Made by a program: the position numbers and the translations under genes. Source: Lytechinus pictus (lineage: Eukaryota; Echinodermata; Echinoidea; Temnopleuroida; Toxopneustidae). From it: a DNA stretch of 64,000 nt. How positions within the stretch are numbered: position 1 is the stretch's first letter; each line of letters begins with the position of its first letter. The notes beneath the pieces were generated by a model that was not told the DNA's origin, made no database searches, and worked only from the letters and a program-made list of their open reading frames with translations. The stretch lies in assembly GCF_037042905.1 (NCBI RefSeq), contig NC_087257.1, forward strand, positions 26,535,501-26,599,500. The letters are read 5' to 3'. Below, piece by piece: positions 21,424 to 36,559 of this stretch.

Positions 21424-24400
21424 GTAGGTATTAAATATATCTTAGAAATAACAATTCAGTGGTATCCAGGGGGATTTGTTACAAACTAAGATCATTCAGT
21501 GAATCTGCTTAGGATTTTTTTTTTAATTCTGTAGATTCTATAAAGTTTCTAGACTTACTTATATTTTTAGTTTTCAGGTCTAGATATATCAAAGTCATCT
21601 GACATGAATTTGATGAGATGTACATGTAGGGGAAGGCGGGGTAAGTTGTGACACTTTTTGCATTTTGCCTGTTAGAATTGATATGACTAATAATATTGTA
21701 GAAATAAGTACCTTGCCTTTAAATTTGATTCTTGGGAAATATTTTTCACCTATATGTAACTTTCTACCCCCCACACTGAAAGTCATTGTGACCTTTGAAA
21801 AAAACGATGTCAAATGGCTCAACTTGCCCCATCTGTGGGGTAAGTTGTGCCACCTTTTGGGGTAAGTTGAGCCACAAAAACTGTGTCAAAACGTATGCGG
21901 GAAGAACCGGCATGTCAATTTTTTATTTAAAGTCTTTTCACTTGCTAATTCTGTATAAATACTAACATCTTCTAAAAGTAAAAGAACTGTCATGTGAATT
22001 TGCTACGTTCTGCCTGCATATCTATGGCTTTTTAAGGTTTTTTTAAATCATTATACATTACCATAAGAATTACCATGGCTCAACTTGCCCCATGTTGGCT
22101 AGCACAAATTACCCCAGTGCCAACTTAATGCGATATTTTCACATCCACATATTTCTTATGCATCCATCATGCAAGGCTCCACATTAACTTTTTTTGGTGG
22201 TGGCCCGTTCGGGCCACCAAAACCATCAAATAATTTTTTTTGGTGGCCCGATATTAAAGTTTGGTGGCCCGAAAAATATAAAGAAACACATTAAAAATTA
22301 ATAAAACAAACTTCTGAAATATTAATTCTGCAGCCACTACCACTAAGTTACTTTCACTTTATCATCTTGTCATATGTAAATCTTGTTTGCTGTTATTTTA
22401 CTTTGCTAATTGGCTTGTGGTAAAATATAAATTGTTTTTATCGTTGTAAAAATGAAATGATTGAAAGAGAATAAATGAATTTTATTGTTCGCAGGTTGTG
22501 TGGACTTTTTTTGTTAATCTCCGTATAGACACACACTCATAATGGTAAAGTAAATAAATAGTGCATAGCAAACTCAGATAGATGTACAAAACAATGGTTT
22601 TTCATTTCTTCCTCTTTGAATCCTAAAACCTAGATTATGCAGGCCCCAAATCCAGTTTATTTCTGTTTTCTCTTTTGCAGCATATTATAGCAGGAGAAAA
22701 TCACAGAAAAATATGCTGCAAAATTAGAACAATGCATAAAAGGGGGAAACAAATGAAAATAATTTTCAAAAAGTATATTACAAAAAGAAAACAAAAATAA
22801 AAGAAATAAGTGAAATAAAACAAAAGAAAGAAAATGAAGAAAGAAAAAACAAAGAACAGGGAAAAAAAAAATTTAGAGAGAAAAAAAAGAAAAGAAAGTG
22901 AAAGAAAAATGAATAAAACAAAATTAATATAAACATGGGGAAAAGGGGAAAATTAAGAAGCCATTACAAATATTTTTAACAGCTGTGGCAACAGTCTATT
23001 CTGACTGGAATATAATTAAAAGCCAAGCAAATAATTTTCACTTACCTTCTGGGAATGGCACATTTCTATTCTTTGTGTTATTTTATTTTCAGTAGAAACA
23101 TATTTTTTAATCAGGCTTATTCAATGGGAAGGGGTATAAATGGTTTAACCACTGTAAAAAAAATGAAAGAAAAAAAAATAAGAAGAAAACGGCAAAAGTT
23201 ATATCTGGAAAAAGTGTGAGAAAAGTCCTTCCCTATATTTGCAAAAATGTTGGAAAAATTCACATTTCATATCAATGAAATGCCTTCCCAAAGTATTTAC
23301 TTTCTCAAGAGTGGTTTAAGAAGTCATTTATAAACAAGAAAAAAAGAAACTTTCTGTTTATTTTTGGCTAGAAAAGACACAGCTTCGAAAGAAACCAAGT
23401 ATCAACATATACAAATGCACACGTGGGACTGTGATGTACTTGCCTATGTGTTTTTATGTGTATTAATTCATTTGGAAATCGGTCTTTTGGAGTCAAAAGA
23501 GAGGTCATAATTCCTCTTCTTAATGCTTGCAAATAATCAAACAATAACCAAATTTTCGTAATATAGACTGTAGAATGTCATTTCATTGGTGTAAAATGTG
23601 ACTTTGACTCAGATTTTCAAAGTTCTGTGGAAGATTTCTTAGCAGCAACATTTGTTATCGAAGGCTGAGCTAGATCTAGAGCACAGCTGTAAGCAGTGGC
23701 TTCATGCAAAGCTCACGCCAGCAACTGTATGCTAGTAGCTGTAGGCCTAATATGCAAACTTTGTGTGTGTGTATTTGTGTGTAGATCAACAAAAAGGGCG
23801 CATGACGAACTGGGTTGCAATTTGAACTGTAGAAAGTTGATAAATGCGTGCAACATCGGGAGAAAAATTGCGCTACTTTGAAAATTATTGGTTGCCCGAT
23901 TCGGGCCACCAAAACTTAACATTTTATCAATAATGGTTGCCCGAGGTGAATTTCTGGTGGCCCTGGGCCACCGGGCCACCGCTAATGTCGAGCCTTGCAT
24001 CATGTACAAGACTATGACAAGAATGAGAATCCATACCTGGACTAACAATATTGTTCTTATTTTTTTATTACATTTAAATACATGTGTGGGTAAAAAGCAC
24101 TGATCTATTTCACACCCTTTTTTACTTTTTTGGCTGAAATTTGTATTTTTCCCTCTAAAAAAGTACTTTTTGTTTCAAAGTTGAAAACAATGTGGTGGGG
24201 TTAAGGGTTATGAAATGGGTCATCAATGCATGACACCACCACAATGTCTGACTCATTCATTATTGGCCTGGGGGTGGTGGCTCAACTTGCCCCTATGCTC
24301 AACTTACCCTGCCTTCCCCTTCACTTAAACACCACCATGTACGTACCCCCACCCCATTAAAATTGAAAATATAAATCGAAAATTAAGTAAAAAAATAAAT

Positions 24401-27400
24401 AAGATAAAATAACTAAATGAAACATATTTTTTTTTTATTCACTATTATATGTATGTTCCTTGTGTAAAGTCACATTTAGTTAAACTTTCCCTGTTGTATT
24501 TGTTATATGTTTGATTATGCTGAATAAAATAATGATAATGATAATAATAGATTAGGCCTAAATTGAATTGAAAATAATATAACAGTTAAGGATATTAAAA
24601 CTTTTAAAAAAAAAATGTTTTTTTTTTTTGCCATAAGGCACACTGGTGTACAGATTGGGGGGGGGGGGGGGGTGAGGCTTGAATTCCCCCCAAAAAATAA
24701 ATGAATAAAAGAAAAGAAAAAGAAAATCATGACTAAGAAGAAAAGGGAGAAAAAGGAAATATAATGGAAAAGAAAAGGGAGAAATGTGATTTGTCAGTAT
24801 TACGTTAAAATCTATCACAAAATTCGATTATTGTACAAAAAGGTTATTTTGTGTAAATTTGGGGGTATCTGCATATTTCTCTTTAATTTGGGTTCCAATA
24901 CAAAGCTGAGTGATCGATTGTACAATTATTTTTTTGTATGAAACACATACATGTATTTTTATGCAATCAATCATAAAAATGTTCTATGATCAATCACTTA
25001 GACTGATGTCACAGGGTCTGATGTGAGATTATTTTCTGAGATATCGTTTCCTGCCAACAATCAAAGATAATGATTGGAAAATGACATAGGCCTACATATT
25101 TATGAGAATTTAAGTAAATGAAATAAAAAATCATTATTCCGTATTCAATTTTTTTTCTTCAGATTTACAAGCCCACAACATTTGATCGATATACAACTGT
25201 CCTGGACTTTGATGATAAACACCATGTAGAACTCAATGTATGGGACACTGGAGGTAAGAAATAATCAAATGTCAATTATTATGATCATTCAGGGTATATT
25301 TGCAGGAATCTAGCAGGCTCTACAGTGACAAGGCAATGATCAGCCCATGAAAGATAGATTTTGTAGGAGGGGGGGGGGGTAAGTTTTCTTTGGAAAAAAA
25401 AATCAAACAGACTGATGTATAATATATTTTGCAGAGTACTAGAGATATGCAATATCTGCTTAATTCATTATTTTTTCTTTCTTTGTCTGATCTGGTACAT
25501 GTCTGAGGACTTGAATGAGCTTTTGTCTCTTGTCACATGACAGTGGTATATTTTTGGAATGTAATCTGATATGTAAACAGGAAAACTTATCAAGAGACAG
25601 ATCAATGCAAGACAAAAGAACCTAGATATTGATTACTTGAGTTTATGTGACGACAAAGAATCTCAATTTTCAAACTTCTGAGTACACACTACCCCCCTCC
25701 CCACACCGTCACCAACACCATCTCCATTCCCACAGCAAGTTCAAACAATTGGCGACCAGGAAAAGCCTCTACCGACATCCTTTGTGCTGCCCTGGTACCC
25801 CCAGAGCAAGGCTTTTAAAGGTTCCATGTCACTCACGATGGCAAGTATTGTGTCACAAATACTGTAGAGAAAAGCCTGGTGTTGGATTGTGATTAAAAAG
25901 TGCAGCAGGGAAATTTGAGAGCAAGAGAGATGACTCACAGAGCTTGAAAACACATTTTGCCTCTTCGGGCTACCAAGTCTTTCCGATATTGTACCTTCTG
26001 GAGTTTGCCAGTCCCAGGACCCTTGCACATGGTATTGTCATGGAAATTAATGCTATGAAATCGGATCTGCACTTATAATGCTCTCTCCAAATTTACCTTA
26101 ATTTCTTTGGCAAATTCTCAATAAAATGGATCGATGACAATTTTCCGGTACTGTGATGATTTGATTTCTTTGCCATTTTTTTTTTTGAAGGAGGATGACA
26201 TGAAAGTAGATAGAATCATTACGTTTGAAGCAAATGAACACCTTTTTATCGCTTTTCTGAATTTATGGATAGGTAAATGATTTGATCAGGGACTGCCCCA
26301 TGGGTGTTGCGATAGAAATGGGGGGGGGGGGGGGAGGCAGCGTGGCATTAAGGCGACATCTATTTTCTCAATTGAAAGTGTGGATACTGTAGTTACATTA
26401 CTCAGCAGTCTGTTTCACTGGAATAATGCAAATCTTTAAATCTAATAACTTCGTTATTTGTTATCCAATTTTGATCAAATTTTCAGCATTTTGCTTTGTG
26501 AATTTTACTATATTTATTGAGATATGAATATATCCAGCCTGGACCATCCCTTTAAATACAACTCTTTTTTCTGCATCTCTTCTGTTTTTTTTTTCTGCAT
26601 CTTTTTTCTTTTTTGTTTTTTAATCTCTAGAATTATTTTATCCACCAGTGCAGAAGTATTCCACTTGTTTTTTACCATTATTTCAGATGGTATTGGTCTA
26701 TTCAAACCCAATTCATGAATATATTACATTTATGCTAAATAGGACATTTTCTGGAAATATATCCATATAATCCATGTATGCATTGAATACATTTTCAAAA
26801 ATTCTTATTGGTTCATGTACGTGTACGTATATAAAATGCAGACTCAGTAAAAATATCAAGGCTGCCAATCATAGCATAAGGTCAATTTAGAACCATTCAT
26901 CTAGTGTACATTTATGAACTCCAGTTTTAATATTCATATTTAATTGGGCCACTATTATCTCATTGCCTGCATTCTTAATAACGTATTTGCATGTACATGT
27001 AAAATACCCCATCATTATGTAACTAGGTTGTATCTTAATAGTACATCAAGATGCAAATGTATAAATGTGGGTTAGAATCGTTAAATGGTAAGAGTGCCTG
27101 CATGATTTAGGTTAACAAATTCTCTAAAGTGGGGGCACTATTACCTCGTTGCTTGACTATTGCTTTTTATATCATCATACTCCAATGACTAACCAGTTTA
27201 TAGAGTATCTCAGGCACTTATGTGGGATTGGCGTGAACTATACACCTTGTACAAAAAAAAATTGTTGAGTGCATCACTGCTATAAATCCTTCATCGTAAT
27301 TATTAGTGAAATCCTTTATACGCACAATGCAATTTCTAATGCTGTATGCCAAATTCAAAAATGTTGTGGTCTCAAGTTTATAATTATAGTTCCCCCATTT

Positions 27401-30400
27401 AATCTTCCTTATTCAAATAGCCCACATTAACAATGAAAATTTAGACCTTTAAGATGGTTATTTTTTTTTATATTTCAGATACTTTGCTCTCTATACGGCA
27501 AAATAATATATATTTTTTGTGACAAAATATAAAAAGTAGCCAACAAAATGTATTTTTAATTTGGAACAGAAAATAGGATTCTTTTTTTCTTTCTTTCACT
27601 TGGTGCTGATAAAACAGCTCTCCATAATTTATATAGGTCTGTAGCCCCATCAAACTTTCTCAAATGCTGTTGATTTCATGATTTAGAAAAAAATAAAATT
27701 CATATAAATATTTATCTATCAAGTTCCCCATTCCTTCCTTGAATGTCATTTATGCCCAGGGTTGATTTCATTAACCTTTCAATTATCAAATCAACATTTT
27801 TGGCTGACCATTTTTTTACCTTCAATCATCTCCGCCTGTTTGTTCATTCATGCACATACTTGTTAGATGAAGGGTACGTGTATGGAGGGGGGGGGTGGTA
27901 TTTGGGGTACTGTTCAATCAATCATTTCAGATGCTTTAATAAAGTTTTGATATTTATTCTGTTGGTTTTTCATACTGAATAGGCTATATATTGCTCATTT
28001 TAGAGATATGCACCTGTGGCAATTGAGTGATTGGGTGGCAAACAAAGTATTTAAAGAATTCTTAGCAGTTCTGTGTATTTTAAATGTTAGGCTAACACCT
28101 TACTGAATAGAATACCTTGGGATGAGGCAAATGTTTTACAGACGAGCGGTTCACTGGACATTTTAACGCGCATCGCTTCATTCCATAATGCTTTTTGTCT
28201 CTTTGAAAACACCTTTCATGTGTTATGTGAATCAACTTATTGCGCTTGAAAGGACTGGGGATACAAAGCGAAAGTGGACCATTGCACGGGTTGTACTTTG
28301 TAATATGACCTCGTTCACAATGGTGATTTAAAAACTCTGGAAGCCACTCAAACTTTAACCTGGGTGTATAAAAGTGGATAACCTCAGGGTGTAATTTGAT
28401 TTCACACTGTTTGGCCTCATCCTACATGTACAACAGTTTATTCCCATTTGGTAAAATAATGCAAGTTGTTCAACAACTATTACATAATGCTCACTTTTAT
28501 AGACCTATGAAATTGAATAGAATTGAATTGAATAAAAGTGATAATTACACAATAGTTGTAGACTACATGTACATTTATATAAAAGCATGGTCGTCAGCAG
28601 AGGGGGGTGTGGAGGGTGCAAATACACCCCCCTCCAGACCACAATTTTTTTGGGGGGGGGGGTGGTAGGTCCTTTGAGAAGCACCAGCAGCACTGCCTGA
28701 CATCGGAATTGGTAATTTTTGTCTCTCTTTTCCCCAAAAAGCACCCCCTCCCCTTGAAAAAAAAGCTGTTGATGGCACTGAAAAGTTGAAGTTCACACTT
28801 TCATTAGTTTGGTTTTAATAGCTTAGGCAGAAAGGAAGAGACAGATTTTGGTGAAAATCCATCATAGAATATGAAATAGAGAATAGAATTTTCAATTTTT
28901 TTATTGCGACATCACAGACTTAAAGAGAAATTCCAGTATTTGCAGTAAACACTTATTTCATGAGAAAGTCTGTAAAACAAGGCTTAATTGTCAGTATATC
29001 ATCGAGGATCTAGATCTGGTACAGTACATAAACTGAACTTCGTGAAATCTTGAAATCTACGCTGAAAAATGTTCAGACTGAAGATCCCCAACACAGATAA
29101 GCGCACGTGGGGCAGTGTATAATTATTGCTTTGAGCGTCGTGCCCGACGCTCTACCCGAATCCTGTGCTTATTTGCTGATTTCTCAGCAATTACACAATT
29201 TCTTCCAGAATCCTTAGGCACATACGTTTTATTTATACAAACTGACACTTTGGTAGTCATTTCATTGGATTCTGTACGAACTCATTTTGATATCGTTACC
29301 AAAACTAGCATTTACCTTTAACATAAACTGTATGAACAGAGACAAAATGGAGAGGCTCCCTTCAGTGAGAGCAGAGCTGCATTGAGGTAGAAGAAAAAGC
29401 AAGAACATGTCCACATTTCCTTCATGGTTCACCATAAATGTCATTTCTATTTATTCAGCAGATAGGGCAAACCAATCACAAGCTTTAGATTCCATTAGAT
29501 ATGTTCTCATAGCATCATTGAAGTTCGAGTCATTTTGCCCAAAATTGCAAATGAAAAAAAAGTAAGTTAAGATCTACTTTATGATGCCTTGTGGGTTATA
29601 AAAGTCAAAAAATGCTTTCTTATAACTTGCGTCTAAAGCCCTTGACAAGCTGGGACTTGAGTATTGAAGATCTATCTGAAACAACTTTTTTTTTTAGACT
29701 TGTCTCAAAACACACTTGCTGATTTAGGTTTCTGTCAGGGTGTGTACCTGAATACAAGGTTATATTCTAAAGTGCGGATTCTGGGTTCTGTCATAATTAT
29801 TTGATATGCTGTGGAATGTTTAACCACTTTGCAATTGTCAGAGAGCAGTTTCTTCCTCACAGAATTGAATTATAGTAACAATTTAAAGCACTTGAAACAA
29901 AGTATTAAGCGCTATAATACATTAATTTCCCTACAGCAAAGTTTTATCACCACCCATTACCAACAGGTAATTCTGCTAGTTCTCATCAATTGTCATGTGA
30001 ACCTACCAATAGGCCCACATGTAGATTAATATTGAGTTTTTGGAAGCATGAAATTGTTCAACTGAATTATCAAGGTTGAGCAACACCTGCCAAGTACTGA
30101 TCTACATTTCTAAGCGGAAATTATTCCCAATACATAGTAGGCCAACATTTGAATTCTAGTGTACAAAGATGTATATTTTATTTTTCTTCAGACTTGATTA
30201 GCTGATTGTTGAAAATAACTCTTTGTATGAATCACTCAAAGATTGAATCTCACTGGCCATGTTACTTCCAAAAAGCTTCAAATCTCTCCATGGCACCTTA
30301 ACCGAATGCCCTGATTCAATGCCCTTTAATAGTACTTGATCAGTAATAATAAACAAGGGCCTGTTTCATAAAACTTGATGCAATAACATATTTACAATAA

Positions 30401-33400
30401 CAGTTTAAAGCTACTGAAACCCCTCATTCTGATTTGCTGATAGTAAATTTATTAAATTGTGCATTTTATAACAAGTCCCAACGGAGCCCAGGCTATGATG
30501 CAAAATGATACTGAGCATTTGAATATTTTTCCGGGGGGGGGGGGGGGGGGGCAGTCAAATATATATTGCTGTACACATGCGTGACCAAAAAAATGCGTTT
30601 AAAGGGGTGTTTTTACAGTTTTGGATGCGGGCCGCACGTGCACTCGTTAAGGGTATCAACAACAAAAAATTCAATAAAAAGGGTGGTTTTGAAAGACTGG
30701 TCATTGGTCAATCACAGGGTCAAACATATTTAGGGTATTTTTTTCCCAAGCTTTTTTTTTAAGACTAGCCAAACGTGTTTAGGGTATGTTTTACCCCCGG
30801 GGTCATATTCTGGCGACAACTTGTTTTACGGGCCAAAATGCGGAAATAAAGCCCGCGAAACTTGTTTAGGGTGTTATTTATTTTGCACATAGAGAAAAAC
30901 TTGTTTAGGCCTTAGGAGGTGTTTGGGAATGATTTGGTCATGCATGTGTACAGCAATACATTTGACTGCCCCCCCCACCCCCTGGACACCTTCTACCAGA
31001 ATCAGTCTCTAGATTAGATGAATGTCTCTTGACCCATTGTAGCAACTGTAATATTTGTCATTTTCCATGACAATTTTCATCCAGCAGTGAGACCCAGAGC
31101 CCTGATTCCAAACAGCAAAAACAACATTAGCCACAGAATACCATAATTGGAAGTGTTTACTATTCCAATGGCATGCTTTGGGAAAACTAGACTGGCCTTA
31201 TGGCCTTGGGTTGACCATATGATGGCCTTAGATGACCCTGAGTCAGGTCACAGACAGCTGACATTCCAATGTGTGTTTATTTTGATGACCCTTAGGGAAA
31301 TGATGGACTATTTTCACTTTATATCAGTGAATATGACCACAATGCATACTGGCTTCAAGGACAGCCTCTTTTTTAATACATGATATCCCAATAAATGGGA
31401 GATTAGCAGAAGAAGAAGTATCAGAAAAATGTGACAGGCAATTTGCAGTTGAAATCACTTGCTAAATAGGCCTTTCAATTTCTCAAGGATATTTATTGTG
31501 AAATTTTATATCTCTCCCAAATGATTTATTTAAGATCTATTTAAATTTAAAAAAAAAGTCAAACAAAGCATGTACAATGGCAAAACCGTCATGTTGAATT
31601 TATACATTGTAAAATGGCAGAAAGTGAAATCCCTACAGCAAATACTAGGGTTTATATGAGAAAGTGTGGTAATAGAGAGAGATGAAAAACCTTTGAAAAA
31701 TTAAGTGCATAATTTCACCCTTTTCTATTCTTAACACTTTAAATGGAGGTTTTAGGGGGGAGTTTACCTGGATAATAAACTACTAGTACATGAAGGCCTA
31801 CATGTAGTTTTTATGAAACCAGAAAATCAATGAACATATTGGTGAAGGTTGATTGAAATCTTTTAAAGAAGAACTTTAAGATGTGAATGTTTAAAGTTTT
31901 GATTTTTGTGAGTGTGACGCCACATACGAGCAGTTCCTCCATATGTCATGTAATAGAAATTCTCCAAAATGTCATTTTCTCAAAGAATGTATTTGCAGTG
32001 GATATATGCCATAGATATATCATCACAAACATCATATCCACTGAGCACTGTATAAAGAGAAAACATATTTATTCATACTGCACTAATAAAGATTAGATTG
32101 ATATATTACATGATATTGAGCAATTCATAATTGTTATTTGTGGGATTTTATTAAACATTCACAGATATTTTTCTCTAATTTTCTGCTTTTAATGAGACCA
32201 AGTCTTGTCAAGGTGTACCTCCCCTATATAGGTTTTGTATAGTTTACCTTTAAATTTGTAAACATTCCTTTCTCAATTGACAGTATATATATATTCTGCT
32301 TACTGTGAAACCAGGGAGTTGGGAGTAGACCTGTTCAAGGACATCATAGAAGTTGAATTTCATACAAACAGGAATCATATCTTTGAATCATGCTGTGAGT
32401 CAGGATCAGCTGTTAGGTCATGTGACCCTATGTCAGGTGCTTCTTATTATAATCATGAGGCCAAACATTGAAGGAATGCTTGAATACCTAGCAGATTTTT
32501 ATCTCCTTGAAAAGTGGAATTTTGCACGATTTCATTCATTTAAAGGGGAAGGTGGAAAGGATTTCTCATTTACTATACAGTAAATCAAGACCTCTTGGCA
32601 TAAATGTAGGCATTTAACTACATTTGCCACACTCTATCCAGGTGTCCTCCTTGAAAGTTGCCCTGTTATGAGTTGAGTTAAACAAACTTCAAAACATGGA
32701 ATGATTCCGTACAAAAACATTTGGTTACACGACTTACACCCAGATAAATGTTACATGTATGTGGCCGTATTCCACTAGCGTGACTAGGGGGTACTTGTGC
32801 CGCTAATTTCAAGTAGATGATTCAGATTTAGTTTTTCCTTGTCCAATTATCACATTTTAACCCATGTAATTGGTGTGATGAAAAATACATAATTGTTGAC
32901 TTTGTTGTAATATTGTTATGTGCAGATCGCAGTAATATTTATATAGTTATAGGCTATACATCACTGGATCCATTCCGTTTTATAGGCTTTTTTGTCGTTG
33001 GTACATTTAATTGCTAACTGGGGGCTTCAAGTATGCCTAACAATAGATATGCACTGACATATCAACACACCTGGTTGATTGCATAACCCATTGAAAGAGA
33101 TAGTTAAATTGTTCTTCTTTAGATGCCCCCCTCCCTTTACAGGCCTCTAGAAGTCACAGTTCTGAAGTCAGATTTATCAACATTATCCCTGTGGAAGTAT
33201 CATGAGATGTACTGATGCTTCCATCCACAAGTCTATTAAAGATATATGTGACCTTTAGTACATTCATGAAGATCACATCTGTGATGCAAGTTGATTGATG
33301 AGCACCCAGTCCCTCCCCCATACAATTTGCTACATGTATGTAAATCCCCCTCCCAAATATATTTCCAAATGAGGCCTTCTTTGAGGGCAACTTTCCCTAG

Positions 33401-36400
33401 AGGATACCCCCCCCCCCTCTTCCATAAAAGTCAAATTAGAATTTAATGGGCCTACATGTAGATATAGTATCCCCTCTATGAACATTTGTACTTTAAATTC
33501 AGAGCTTTCATTTACATGTTTGATGTATATTAAAAAATATTTTTAAATGTATGATTTTTATTTAAAAAAAACCTAGTTTACTATAAAAACTATGAAATTA
33601 TGATTGTTCTTTGAAAGCATATTAAAAGAGAGTTTAAACAAATTTCTTTAAAATTTAAACAACAGTGTTAAACTTTTAAACAATAAATATAGGCCTATTA
33701 AGAATTGATTTTTTTCCCCTTTAAACTCTAAACAATACCTGATCAGTTCATGTAGTAAAGTTCTGTAGCTGTGAATAAGTTTCTATTTGAAAAATATGTC
33801 ATCCATCTCTCAGTGCCCATTCAATTTTAGAGCAGTAATTCTAGAGTACTAGTAAATGACCGCGTTCCTATTCCCTGGAAAAGCAATTAGCAGGTCCATT
33901 ACGTGTAATACATAATAGATTAGTCTGATTCGTTTCATGAGTGAGTGGTGGCAATGATTCATGTTCGTGTGTGGATGTTCATCTGAAGGAATTATAAAAG
34001 AAAAAGACAATCAGAATCAACCTAATTATTCCCCATTGTAACACAATTGATATTTTAAAGGTTTGTGCACCAAAATTCTACATACAGGGTAATATGGAAA
34101 TGAAAGTCAATCATGAATGATGAAAAGGTATTGAGAGAAAGAAATGAATATTCATACTCATATTCCTGCTTTGTTATAGAAAGTCTTTTCAATATACCAG
34201 GTTTAAATAATATCAGGTTTTAGGCATGTGCAAGGTTTAGACTGTCTTTTCAGAATTCCCCTGTATTGTATTTATCACATGAACATCACTAGGAAGTCTG
34301 GTTTTCCGGATGAGCTGGAAGTCATCGTTTCCATGGTAACAGCATCCAGTGAAAGTTTGGATTGTGATCTGCTTGATCAGAGCTCATCACATGCAGCATT
34401 GCAGCTCTAGGGGGGATGTTTTCTTTTTCATGTGTTGGCCTACATATAACAAGGAACATTGTAGTGCAAAGAATACACTGTATATCGCTTTATCATGTAC
34501 CTCCTTTTTAAAGGTCAAGTCCACCCAAGGAATATGCTGACTTGAATAAATAGAGATAAATCAAACTAGCATAGTGCTGAAAATTTCATCAAAATCGGAT
34601 GTAAAATAAGAAAGTTATGACATTTTAAAGTTTCGCTTATTTTTCACAAAACAGTGATATGCACAACTAGGTGAGTCAGTCGATGATGTCCATCACTCAC
34701 CATTTCTTTTGTTTTTTATTGTTTTAATCATACAATATTTCATTTTTTATAGATTTGATATTAAGGACCAACTTGACTGAACCATATAGTATTAAACAAT
34801 GCTAATTCCACATGTTCAGGGAGGAATTAATCGTTTTATCACTTGACAATGAGGAGAAAATTAGAATATTTCATATAATAAAATACAAAAGAAATAGTGA
34901 GTGGATGACGTCATAGTCTCCTCATTTGCATACCAGCCAGGATGTGCATATAACTGTTTTGTGAAATTAAGCGAAACTTTGAAATGTCATATCTTTCTTA
35001 TTTTACATCCGATTTTGATGAAATTTTCAGTGTTATGCTTGTTAGATTTTTCTCAAATCAACTTTTTTGGGGGTGGACTTGTCCTTTAAGTGCCTTTACA
35101 CTGCTTTCCCTTCAAAATAGAGAGTTCGGCAGCCAAAATCTTCCAACAGTACAACTTTGGGCTGTCTCAAAGCTTCTCCCTTCCTTCAAAATTTGGGCCA
35201 GCAAAAACAACCAGCACAACAAATGACAATCTTGTTCTTATTCATATTTTTGATAGAAAATGTTTTCATATTTTTACCCTTTTCCCTTCCAATTTTTTTC
35301 ATTTTCTTCCCTTTTTTTCATTGGTCATGTAACCTTGCTGGAAGGGAGGGGGGGGGGGACTGGCCCACAAGACCCCAATCTTTATGTCAGTGATATATGA
35401 TGTACCTGGATGGTTGTAATGTCATTTGAATTGACAATATTTAATGACATGATTCTCTTCATAACATCAGAAAACAGGTTATGAAAAGTTCAGATGTAAC
35501 CTCCTAATTGATACCTGTCTGGAATGTAATCGGTAGTGTCATACTGTACCTCTGCAGGCATGTAGACGACTGTACGTCCTGGTGTTGAGCTCCAGTGAGT
35601 CTGCTACGTGATCATTGTGTGAACTGATGAAAACATGTTCAACATTTATTGTTCAATTCAGTCTTGGACACGTTTCTCATAACAATCCTTAAAAAAACTA
35701 ATATTCTGGAAACCGGTTCAGGAAAACAGTTGGAAGATCGTTTTGCTAGCGTTCCCATTTGATCACCCGAAAGTGGTTTTCAAAACCACTTCTCAAAAAG
35801 CAATCTTGTTGCTATGGGTATGTTCTCAGTTTTGCGCGAAATTTGAAACCGCAGCGTAGGCATTCTACAAACAACATGTGCGAAGATCGCTTTTCGAAGA
35901 ACGGTCGTGTCCTCACTTATGCTAAAACAAGTTTACCGAGGCAAAGCTATCTTGAAAACTACATTGCGAGGTTGTTTTCAAAACCGGTTTGGAAGATCGC
36001 TTCCAAGACCGCTTTGCCCGTTCTCATTACACGTTAAACTAGTTTCCACTAAGCTAGTTTTAGGACGGTATTGAGAAAGGGGTCTTATTTTTTTAACCTC
36101 TACATATTCAAGAAGTATTTCTGTTATATATTGATAATGATGTCATACATGATGTCATACCATGACTCACTGTTTCTTACTATTGTAGCTGCGCAGGCGC
36201 AATGCAAAATAACCTTGCTTTGGAATCATATACCAAGAGTATCAGACGTGTGCTTATTTATGTGCCTTAATTACTAATTACTGTAGATTGATTAGGAGTA
36301 CATAACAACTTCTATTTCTCTTCCATCCATTTTGGACAAAATACTGGAGTGATATTGATGATAAGATCGAGTAGTGACTATTGTTTTATTGGGACTTTCT

Positions 36401-36528
36401 TTTATAGTTGGCATTAATGTTAGTTGCCAATGGATGTGACTCATTGGTATTCCCAATTCCCCACCAGCTCTTACATGTACAATGTATTCTTTTAAATGAC
36501 CACTTTCTTTGTATCCCTTTCTCCTGTC

Positions 36529-36559
<31 letters not shown>

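Noticed and set aside
25647..26028. Overlapping ORFs on both strands in a less AT-rich patch
   Set aside because: No family motif and no fitting splice sites in the phase of the Rnd-like exons; may be an old repeat.
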